From: Halotia branconii CENA392
GTDB taxonomy: Bacteria; Cyanobacteriota; Cyanobacteriia; Cyanobacteriales; Nostocaceae
Assembly: GCF_029953635.1 (NCBI RefSeq)
Contig: NZ_CP124543.1
Location: 1,343,455 to 1,407,454, forward strand
Length of the DNA: 64,000 nt
Direction of reading: 5' to 3'
The position numbers and the translations under genes are program-made. Positions within the stretch are counted from its first letter, which is position 1. Each line of letters starts with the position of its first letter. Below are positions 1-7,171 of the stretch, piece by piece. The notes below the pieces were generated by a model. The model saw nothing but the letters and a program-made list of their open reading frames with translations. It was not told the DNA's origin and searched no databases.

Positions 1-197
1 TCAGAGACTTTAAACTGCTTTACGGAATTACTGATGAGCAAATCGGTATTGAGTTATTCCGTATCAATGGCGGCAAAAGTGGCTATTATCTGGCCAACCT
101 GCGACATAAGCGATTTTATTATTGCGGAACAGGGACGGAGGGAGTGAAAACGAAATTGCGATCGCTCGGTATTGGGCGCGAAGACCCCATGCAATGA
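1..197 (+). CDS. C-terminal end of a hypothetical protein (cut by window edge)
   Basis: An open frame enters from the left edge (first full codon at base 3) and stops at TGA 195-197. The 64 visible residues are dense in aromatic and charged residues (for example IELFRINGG, GYYLANLRH, FYYCG) and end in GIGREDPMQ, which looks like a real protein rather than chance. I do not recognise the family. The start lies outside the window. It sits just left of the CRISPR array, but nothing visible makes it a Cas protein. The opposite-strand ORF over this region is a shadow. Confidence 0.55.
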   Translation, partial: RDFKLLYGITDEQIGIELFRINGGKSGYYLANLRHKRFYYCGTGTEGVKTKLRSLGIGREDPMQ

Positions 198-220
198 TGA
201 ACGCTATCTAAAGGGCAGTC

Positions 221-336
221 GCTCCACTTGGTGAGGCAGCCCGCAGAAAGTTGTTCCAACAAAGAGGAGCTAGCGCGGTCATGAGGGTCTTCCCCAGGAG
301 CGACTAGCGTTGGACTGTCGAACCCGCAGGGGCAAA
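221..336. repeat. Dispersed GC-rich repeat, copy 1
   Basis: Blocks GCTCCACTTGGTGAGGCAGC, TTGTTCCAACAAAGAGG and CGAACCCG-AGGGG recur in the same order at 40818-40883. In copy 1 about 36 extra bases (276-311) lie between the second and third blocks. The right end abuts the last 13 bases of a CRISPR repeat, so this element seems to have cut the array's left end. Confidence 0.75.
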
Positions 337-349
337 ATTTATTTGAAAG
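313..349. repeat. Degenerate terminal CRISPR repeat
   Basis: The final 13 bases (ATTTATTTGAAAG, 337-349) are identical to the 3' part of the array repeat. The other 24 bases match poorly and belong to the GC-rich dispersed repeat. The 38 bases between here and the first intact repeat (350-387) fall in the array's spacer-length range, which supports a real but damaged terminal repeat. Confidence 0.7.
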
Positions 350-387
350 TTTATAGTAACTGGTCAAAACTACTGTTGTCTGGATGA

Positions 388-1521
388 GTTTCAATCCCGC
401 GAACGGGTTTCATTTATTTGAAAGTCAGAGAAGCGATCGCAATTAAGGCCGCGGCCAGTTTCAATCCCGCGAACGGGTTTCATTTATTTGAAAGTTCCCG
501 CAGCTTTTACCTGACGCTCGACATCTGCGATGTTTCAATCCCGCGAACGGGTTTCATTTATTTGAAAGCTAGGGCTGGAATGCAAGTATTTATCGGATGT
601 AACTAGTTTCAATCCCGCGAACGGGTTTCATTTATTTGAAAGCCCATTTATATTACCCATGTAAACTATTCCTATTTGTTTCAATCCCGCGAACGGGTTT
701 CATTTATTTGAAAGCCAGGGATAGAAATAGTTGTGTGATTAATAGACAATCCCGGTTTCAATCCCGCGAACGGGTTTCATTTATTTGAAAGCAGAGTCAG
801 CCGTAATACTTTTGGCCTTAAAAGACGTTTCAATCCCGCGAACGGGTTTCATTTATTTGAAAGACAAAGTTGGCAGCCTTCAAATTCTTTAATCAGGTTG
901 TTTCAATCCCGCGAACGGGTTTCATTTATTTGAAAGCATAATGCTTTTCAACTTTCTAATGATATTGCAGTGTTTCAATCCCGCGAACGGGTTTCATTTA
1001 TTTGAAAGTTTGCGGGCAGCGCGCATTGTCGTAAGGCGTAATTCCTGTTTCAATCCCGCGAACGGGTTTCATTTATTTGAAAGGTAAAGGAGTTCGTAGC
1101 ATTTATTAGACATGATTGAAGTTTCAATCCCGCGAACGGGTTTCATTTATTTGAAAGTCAGGTTTGAGATTCGCTATGGAGAAAGAACACATGTTTCAAT
1201 CCCGCGAACGGGTTTCATTTATTTGAAAGTTGAGTATCTAAATCATCCCAATTTACATCATCATGTTTCAATCCCGCGAACGGGTTTCATTTATTTGAAA
1301 GCTTACCGTCAATGGCTTCTAGCAAGTCAATGGTTTGGTTTCAATCCCGCGAACGGGTTTCATTTATTTGAAAGTTACAGTGTCAAAATGGTTTATATAA
1401 CTATATGTCCTAGTTTCAATCCCGCGAACGGGTTTCATTTATTTGAAAGTCCCAAACTTGTTGGAAATATTCAAACTGTCGTGTGTTTCAATCCCGCGAA
1501 CGGGTTTCATTTATTTGAAAG
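388..1521 (-). CRISPR. CRISPR array, 16 identical 37-bp repeats, 15 spacers
   Basis: The repeat on the + strand is GTTTCAATCCCGCGAACGGG followed by TTTCATTTATTTGAAAG. Repeats start at 388, 458, 532, 606, 678, 755, 827, 900, 972, 1047, 1121, 1193, 1265, 1338, 1413 and 1485. Spacers are 33-40 nt. On the minus strand the repeat ends in ATTGAAAC, the usual 8-nt crRNA handle of cyanobacterial type I and III systems, and contains a CCCG-TTCG-CGGG hairpin. I therefore infer transcription from right to left, with the oldest spacers at the left, in agreement with the degenerate repeat there. No cas gene is in the window, so the subtype is unknown. The short ORFs read through the repeats (418-606, 1112-1540) are artefacts. 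Confidence 0.98.
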
Positions 1522-1819
1522 CCCGCCAGCCAGAAGCTAATTACAAAGCTAGTCCTATCGGCATTTTTGGCAGGTCTACTTAAAAAGTCCGTTTCCGGCA
1601 TTTATAAATAGCTCTTTATTAGTACTTTAACCGCTGAAACTATTAATTTGTCAAGGTTCTGTGGATTTGGCGGGAGGTGGGGGGTTTTCGCCCGTGCTTT
1701 GCCCTGCCAAAAAATCTTGTTAGCATCATAATACGATTGTCTGTTGTTGTCGAGGTTGTTCGCAACCATTAGACACAAAAAACTAAAGTCATTATTAAAG
1801 CTTGAATATCTATGACTGT
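1522..1819 (-). promoter_or_regulatory. Putative CRISPR leader
   Basis: This gene-free stretch lies between the last intact repeat and the kinase gene, at the end predicted to be leader-proximal from repeat orientation. It has an A/T-rich part (about 1575-1660) and a TTGACA hexamer on the minus strand (1654-1649) facing the array, but no convincing -10 box at standard spacing. Assignment as leader is inference from orientation and position. Confidence 0.5.
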
Positions 1820-4800
1820 TTAAACTTTTCCATACTGACCTTTCACAGCTAAAGCTTGATTGATATGACTTAATAAGTCTTCCATTGAAATCGAGCGAGG
1901 TAAAATTTGGGTAGCGATCGCACCAACAACAGTTTCTACAGACTCAGAGGCACTCTTTCTTGACTTGTCCGGTAATGAAGTCATCTCAATGCTATTTAAT
2001 CTTTGATCTATCACCACAATTGGCGGTAAATCGAAAGGTGAATCTGCCAAGGTTTTCAGTACTTTGAGCGCTTCTTTTTGGATAGATGATTCTCCTAAAC
2101 AAATCAGCAGCAAGTCAACGCTTTGGTGACGAATTTGTTGCAATACTTCTGCCCAACAGTTTCCCATTGCGGCTTTTAAGCCAGCTGTTTGCAGGTACTG
2201 AACTAAAGCTTGGAACCATTCAGAACCCCGTTCGACGGTTTGACTACTAAGTGAGGAATTTTTAGCTGTGCGATAATTCTTCACCTGTTTACGTCTGATT
2301 TGCGGTAAGTCGCGCAACATTGTTAAATCCACTACTAAGATGCTGGGCGGATAACAAACACCAGAGGCAATTTGCAGTACTGACAATAAAGCATCTGGTT
2401 TACCATTGCGAGTGCTGTTGTCTTGATCAAGAGGTGTTAAGCAAGGAAACACGGACAGTTCAGGTATTTGGGAAGCTGCTAGGGTAGTTGCGACATCGCA
2501 AGTTACTAGGGGAAGTTCAGCTAATCGCGGGTGCTGAGTCAACTGTTTTAGGTAAGTTTGGGCTAAAGAACTTTCTAAATCCAGTAAAATGACATCAAAT
2601 TGCCAAACTCGTGCTAATAGTTCTGCCTGATCTAAGTCATCTACTTCTATCACCCGATGTTCTCGCAGTGAAGGACGAGGACTGATTGATTCCAATGCCG
2701 GATTCACTAATCTTAGAATCCGTAATGGGTTTGTTGTAGAGGTGATTTCGCTACTGTCTACTCCTGGTTCTTGAATGACTGGTGGCTTACACAATTCTTT
2801 GAGAAGTGGCTCTAAGGCTTGATGCTCTACTGGCAAGTTCAAAAAACCATCAGCTTGGTTAGCGTAAGCTTGGTCTTTTTCAGCTCCGGTTGCTGTCACC
2901 ATCACAGGAATATGGCGAGTTGCAGCATCAGATTTAAGTAAGGTCAGCACATCCCACCCAGACAACAGAGGTAACAAGGGATTCAAGAAGATAGCCTGTG
3001 GTTGTAAACGTCGGGCTTTTTCTACTGCCTCTGTTCCTGAGCGCGCAATAACTACGCGATAACCTAAACCTTTGAGTTGCTCGGTTAAATCTTCAATATA
3101 TCTAGCTACTGCTTCAACCACTAAGACTAACCGTTGTGAGCAAGGAGGATGATGCTGTATGGCGGTGGTGATGCGCTGATGTGCTGAGGTAACAACTCCT
3201 TGCTTGGTATTGCGTGTTTCCCCCTCAGTTCGTGTTCTTACTTCTGCTTCAGTGAAGCCTGTTGTTGGGGGACTAGGTGGTAAAAGTAGTGTAAATTGGC
3301 TACCTTTACCTTCACGAGATAAGAAACTAACATCACCTCCATGCAGACGCGCTAGCGCCCTAGTTAAAACTAGTCCCAAACCAGTACCTTCAAACTGACG
3401 GGTAAGAGGGTTTTCCAGTTGTTGAAATTTTTGGAAGATTAAATGTTGTTGATGTTCAGGGATACCAATCCCTGTATCCCAGATTGTAAAAGCAATCCAA
3501 CCTTCCCAACGATTAACGCGCAAACCAATTTCACCTGATGTTTCGGTGAATTTAAAAGCGTTGGAAAGCAAGTGTACTAGCATCTGGCGTAAGCGTAATT
3601 CATCCGCTACGATTTGGTCTAAATCTGGTTCAATCGTTAGAGTAAATTCGGGAGATGACGAACTTTCTGCTGGAGGTTGATTATTGGGTGTGGCTTTGGT
3701 AGTTTGAGTGTGAATCGCTTTTGCTTCCAAGAGGGCGCGATCGCACACTGAGCGAATTTTCACTGGTACAGGAGTCAAGTCCATCTGTCCAGTTTCCATG
3801 CGGGTCAAATCTAAAATGTCGTTGACCACACTCATTAAGTGTCGTCCGCTTTGATGAATTAATCCGGCATAACGAGCTTGACGTTCGTTGAGTTCTCCCA
3901 ATTGCTGATCAACCAACAAGCGTGATAATCCTAAAACAGCGGTTAAGGGCGTTTTCAGTTCATGGCTGATACAAGATAAAAACTCATCCTTTAACCGATT
4001 TAGTTGCACAAGATCAGCATTCTTCGCTGCTAATTCTTTACAAAGCTGTTGCTGTTCGGTGACATCAGTAGCTAAAACTAACCACAAGTCAGTATTAGCC
4101 ACTGAGTCTTGAGGGCTGAGTAAAATCTCTGAATCATTACTTAAGACTTTCAACTCTGGACTATCTAAGGGAATTTTGGCAAATTGCCAAATTCGCTCTT
4201 GACCATTTTGCACCTCGACAACACAGGTACAAGTACCCACTTGTCCATCTAAAAAACATCGTGATGCACTGGCTGTGGGTGCAGGCTGTTCAAGGTCATT
4301 GATCAGTGGTGTTGCGACTGATGAAGATATTAGGGCTTCATTCCTGACAGATAAGGTATGTTCTCCAGGATGAAGTTTTAGTGGTAAGGATTGCTCTTCG
4401 CGCCCTTGTTCATTACCTTTAGCTATTTGGTGGACGTATTCTGGCTGGACGAGTAAGACAGGAGCTAGTATGGCCTCTACTTGTTGCCGCACTCCTTCGG
4501 GATCTTTGAGTACTCCTAGTTGCTGCCACCAAGCCGGATTTTGCATTACCACTTCACCACTACCTGTTTGTAACATTAGAGGCCAAGGTAGTCGCTCTAA
4601 TAACTGCATTAGTGGTTTATGTACCGAAGGTTGACGAGGATTATTCCTGGGCGATCGCCGTTGAGTTTTTAACCCTGTATTCTTTTTGTTAGCAGTGTTT
4701 ACATATTTATATTCTTGCTCACCACTCCTAGACGATCTCTCGGCATTAGAGTAAACATTTCCTCCAACACTGTTTACAGCTTTTTCTTGAGCCAATAATC

Positions 4801-5209
4801 TCAAAAGGCGTTTACTATCCAATAGTCCTAAAAATTTGCCATCTATATCAACTAATGCCCAATCTAAGTTATTGTTGATGTAGGCGCATTGTCCAGATAA
4901 AAGCAGATTAAATTGCTTTAGACGATCATTTGCTGGCAATGTCTGAATCGGCTCAATCAAAGTTTGACCTAAGGTCGACAACGGCTGTTGTAAATTTAAA
5001 AATTGATTTTCACTAGCTACAGCCAATAATTTTTGGCTCAAACAAGCAGAGTACAACAACCCAACTGGGCATTGTTGTTGGTTTACTACTACCAAGCGAT
5101 CGCACTGCTCTTGATCAAAAATCTCCAGCACCACTGCTAGAGTGGTTGTTTCTAAGCAGATAGGTACGGTTGCTAAGAAGTCATAAAGCGGGTAATGTAG
5201 CATTGACAT
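1820..5209 (-). CDS. Hybrid sensor histidine kinase with CBS-like input and degenerate receivers
   Basis: The 1129-residue protein has a CBS-like N-terminal part (about 1-145), a variable linker, a PAS-like stretch (about 200-390), a HisKA domain with SHELKTP (His near 416), and a HATPase with an N box near 550, DTGIGIP and GTGLGL. Three receiver-like segments follow (about 693-806, 830-930 and 960-1110). The first receiver has Asn in place of the phospho-acceptor Asp (IFLNPLLP), EA in place of the acidic pair and Leu in place of the conserved Lys, so it is a pseudo-receiver. It is divergent from kaiABC across about 960 bp. A kinase beside kaiA is also what I recall for Anabaena. A role in clock input or output is inference from position and from the likeness to CikA (kinase plus pseudo-receiver). 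Confidence 0.85.
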   Translation of the reverse strand: MSMLHYPLYDFLATVPICLETTTLAVVLEIFDQEQCDRLVVVNQQQCPVGLLYSACLSQKLLAVASENQFLNLQQPLSTLGQTLIEPIQTLPANDRLKQFNLLLSGQCAYINNNLDWALVDIDGKFLGLLDSKRLLRLLAQEKAVNSVGGNVYSNAERSSRSGEQEYKYVNTANKKNTGLKTQRRSPRNNPRQPSVHKPLMQLLERLPWPLMLQTGSGEVVMQNPAWWQQLGVLKDPEGVRQQVEAILAPVLLVQPEYVHQIAKGNEQGREEQSLPLKLHPGEHTLSVRNEALISSSVATPLINDLEQPAPTASASRCFLDGQVGTCTCVVEVQNGQERIWQFAKIPLDSPELKVLSNDSEILLSPQDSVANTDLWLVLATDVTEQQQLCKELAAKNADLVQLNRLKDEFLSCISHELKTPLTAVLGLSRLLVDQQLGELNERQARYAGLIHQSGRHLMSVVNDILDLTRMETGQMDLTPVPVKIRSVCDRALLEAKAIHTQTTKATPNNQPPAESSSSPEFTLTIEPDLDQIVADELRLRQMLVHLLSNAFKFTETSGEIGLRVNRWEGWIAFTIWDTGIGIPEHQQHLIFQKFQQLENPLTRQFEGTGLGLVLTRALARLHGGDVSFLSREGKGSQFTLLLPPSPPTTGFTEAEVRTRTEGETRNTKQGVVTSAHQRITTAIQHHPPCSQRLVLVVEAVARYIEDLTEQLKGLGYRVVIARSGTEAVEKARRLQPQAIFLNPLLPLLSGWDVLTLLKSDAATRHIPVMVTATGAEKDQAYANQADGFLNLPVEHQALEPLLKELCKPPVIQEPGVDSSEITSTTNPLRILRLVNPALESISPRPSLREHRVIEVDDLDQAELLARVWQFDVILLDLESSLAQTYLKQLTQHPRLAELPLVTCDVATTLAASQIPELSVFPCLTPLDQDNSTRNGKPDALLSVLQIASGVCYPPSILVVDLTMLRDLPQIRRKQVKNYRTAKNSSLSSQTVERGSEWFQALVQYLQTAGLKAAMGNCWAEVLQQIRHQSVDLLLICLGESSIQKEALKVLKTLADSPFDLPPIVVIDQRLNSIEMTSLPDKSRKSASESVETVVGAIATQILPRSISMEDLLSHINQALAVKGQYGKV

Positions 5210-5514
5210 AGGGCTTCGGGGTTCACTCTTCCTGTGGTAGACTCTGGCTTGACTAATCAGTGATTTAGTCTGAGTAGCGTTGATGCCTGAAGCAATAACC
5301 TTTAAGAAGACTCATATAAGCGATTTTATTATTTAAGCTTCAACACCATTGAAACCATTGGGTTAATTCTTTCAGACAACTTTTGTTTGAGCCGCTAGTT
5401 TCTATAAGCGGCAGCGTTTCCTTTTGTCGCTTGAGATTTCTAGGGAAACATTCTTACCCAATATCCTACTAATGTTGAAATTCTTCATCGATAGTAACGG
5501 CTAAAACAATTATG

Positions 5515-5537
5515 GCTCTAAAGATTCGCTTTAGAAC
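5515..5537. promoter_or_regulatory. Hairpin upstream of kaiA
   Basis: TCTAAAG-ATTCG-CTTTAGA (5517-5535) is a perfect 7-bp stem, extended outward by an A-T pair, one mismatch and two G-C pairs. There is no T tract after it, so it is not an obvious terminator. Confidence 0.45.
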
Positions 5538-5776
5538 CTTGAGGAATTATAATGATTTAGAATGCGACAATACTTTAAGTTCGTTTAAGTATCTTATTAA
5601 GGAGCGCAATAAAAAATTATGATTCAGACGGACATGCATATACAAATCAAAATTAAGTTATGTCTACTCTAAAACTAATCTTCCATCTAATGACCTCCTA
5701 AATCTTAACTTCTTACGCCCGGTTGTTTTTTTGACTAAATCAGGTTTAGCGAAAACATGGCGCAGATAATTTTTGG

Positions 5777-5796
5777 AGTGAACCCATAAGTTCACT
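5777..5796. promoter_or_regulatory. Inverted repeat upstream of kaiA
   Basis: AGTGAAC (5777-5783), six bases, GTTCACT (5790-5796): a perfect 7-bp inverted repeat about 65 bp before the TTGACA box at 5860. It is a candidate operator or hairpin; function is not shown by sequence. Confidence 0.4.
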
Positions 5797-5859
5797 GCAC
5801 ACTTACTGTTTCCTTTACTACCCCTATTATTCTACCTACCAGTATTTTGGTTAGGGTGA

Positions 5860-5890
5860 TTGACAAAATATCTTTAAGTATATAGATATT
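5860..5890 (+). promoter_or_regulatory. Candidate kaiA promoter
   Basis: A perfect TTGACA (5860-5865) is followed by TATAGA at 15-nt spacing or GATATT at 19 nt. The -10 match is only 4 of 6 in either case. It lies about 280 bp before the kaiA start. Confidence 0.3.
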
Positions 5891-6171
5891 ACTACCCGTA
5901 TCGATTTTTCAAGCAAATTTAAAAAAAATTTTAGATTGTCCAGCAAGATTAACTTACAAACAAAGTTCAAGGAGCAGATATGGAGTTTTAGCACATCCGC
6001 CATTGACTAATTGTACCTTTTACCTTTAGTTACTGCCACCACTGAAAGAATTTATCATTTACTGAGGTATTTAAAGCCAGACCTCAATAAAATTCTGACA
6101 ACAGATATTCTGACAAATATTTCTATGTATTTGCTTGCCAAGAGCAAAAACCACAGCAGGTTTCTCAGCAA

Positions 6172-6483
6172 ATGACTCAAGTTGATCAGGACGTATTATT
6201 ACGGCAACTCAAATCAGATTACCGCGAAATTCTTATAGATTACTTTACTACAGACAAAACACTGAAGAAAAAAATTGATAAATTTATCAACGTGGTATTT
6301 TGTGCTAATATTCCTGTGCCACAAATCATAGAAATTCACATGGACTTGATTGAAGAGTTTTCTAAGCAGTTAAAATTAGAAGGAAGGAGTGATGAGACGT
6401 TACTCGATTACCGTCTAACACTGATAGATGTTTTAGCCCACCTGTGCGAAGTATATAGGTGTTCAATTTCTAAACAAAGCTAA
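6172..6483 (+). CDS. kaiA: Circadian clock protein KaiA (short, C-terminal-domain form)
   Basis: At 103 residues this is the short KaiA type found in Anabaena/Nostoc. It has the C-terminal four-helix domain that binds and stimulates KaiC autophosphorylation and lacks the N-terminal pseudo-receiver of Synechococcus KaiA (about 280 residues). Family sequence recognised: SDYREILIDYFTTDKTLKKK, NIPVPQIIEIHMDLI and TLLDYRLTLIDVLAHLCE. The ATG at 6172 matches the usual N-terminus, and no strong Shine-Dalgarno is seen. kaiB and kaiC follow on the same strand, but kaiB is 292 bp away because a MITE-like repeat lies between them. Confidence 0.95.
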   Translation: MTQVDQDVLLRQLKSDYREILIDYFTTDKTLKKKIDKFINVVFCANIPVPQIIEIHMDLIEEFSKQLKLEGRSDETLLDYRLTLIDVLAHLCEVYRCSISKQS

Positions 6484-6533
6484 TCTATCATAGTCAAAGA
6501 TAGTCAAAAATGAAGGAATAAAATGGAGTTTTT

Positions 6534-6700
6534 TCAGTAGTCAGTAGTCAGCGGCACAGCGAAAAATGCTGTCTTGGGTTTTACCCAAAAAAAGCAACTT
6601 TTCAAGAAGATTTGTGAAAACTACCGATCAAGGGAAGGGATATTAAACCAAAAAATAACTAACAACTGACAATTGACCACTGACACGCGCAGCGTTAATT
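6534..6700. mobile_element. MITE-like element between kaiA and kaiB
   Basis: It starts with TCAGTAGTCAGTAGTCAG and ends with CAACTGACAATTGACCACTG then ACACGCGCAGCG, so the ends are roughly inverted (TCAGTGG / CCACTGA type). Internal blocks AACTTTTCAAGAAGATTTG and TATTAAACCA recur in the element at 19522-19888. No transposase is encoded. Confidence 0.75.
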
Positions 6701-6775
6701 AAAGCTAGATTATTGTTAAAATCCACATTGATTATAATATTATAATTTCATTCTCATGCTCAAGCCCATAGCTTT

Positions 6776-7090
6776 ATGAATAAAGCCAGAAAAACCTATG
6801 TTCTCAAGCTCTATGTAGCAGGCAACACCCCTAACTCTGTGAGGGCATTAAAAATCCTTAAAAACATTTTAGAACAAGAGTTTCAAGGTGTTTATGCTTT
6901 GAAAGTAATAGATGTGTTAAAAAATCCGCAACTAGCAGAAGAAGATAAAATATTAGCTACACCAACATTATCTAAAATTTTGCCGCCTCCTGTTCGCAAA
7001 ATTATTGGTGATCTTTCAGACAGAGAAAGAGTATTAATTGGATTAGATCTACTTTATGAAGAGTTGAGTGAAGAAGATTGGGAAGAGTAA
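6776..7090 (+). CDS. kaiB: Circadian clock protein KaiB
   Basis: The 104-residue protein has the thioredoxin-like KaiB fold sequence: [20 protein letters not shown] at the start, then [20 protein letters not shown] and [20 protein letters not shown], and an acidic tail ([10 protein letters not shown]). In the fold-switched state KaiB binds the CI ring of phosphorylated KaiC, sequesters KaiA and starts the dephosphorylation phase. Length is normal for the family. It lies 81 bp before kaiC and is very likely cotranscribed with it. Confidence 0.98.
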   Translation: MNKARKTYVLKLYVAGNTPNSVRALKILKNILEQEFQGVYALKVIDVLKNPQLAEEDKILATPTLSKILPPPVRKIIGDLSDRERVLIGLDLLYEELSEEDWEE

Positions 7091-7171
7091 ATTAATCCTT
7101 AAAAAAAGATTACCAACTATTAAATTAAAATTCAGAAAAACCTAAGTTTAATATCTACTTGTCATGAAGCA

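Larger units (their letters stand above)
5210..6171. other. Long intergenic region between kinase gene and kaiA
   Basis: About 960 bp, A/T-rich, with no credible ORF. It contains two hairpin-type inverted repeats (5517-5535 and 5777-5796) and a TTGACA hexamer at 5860. It presumably holds divergent promoters for the kinase and the kai genes and a long kaiA leader. Confidence 0.6.

Noticed and set aside
119..394. Minus-strand ORF of 91 aa next to the array
   Set aside because: It overlaps the better + strand frame (1-197) and a dispersed repeat; composition is not protein-like.
418..1540. ORFs through the CRISPR array (418-606 and 1112-1540)
   Set aside because: They are made of translated repeats (VSIPRTGFIYLKV / FNPANGFHLFES) and spacers, not genes.
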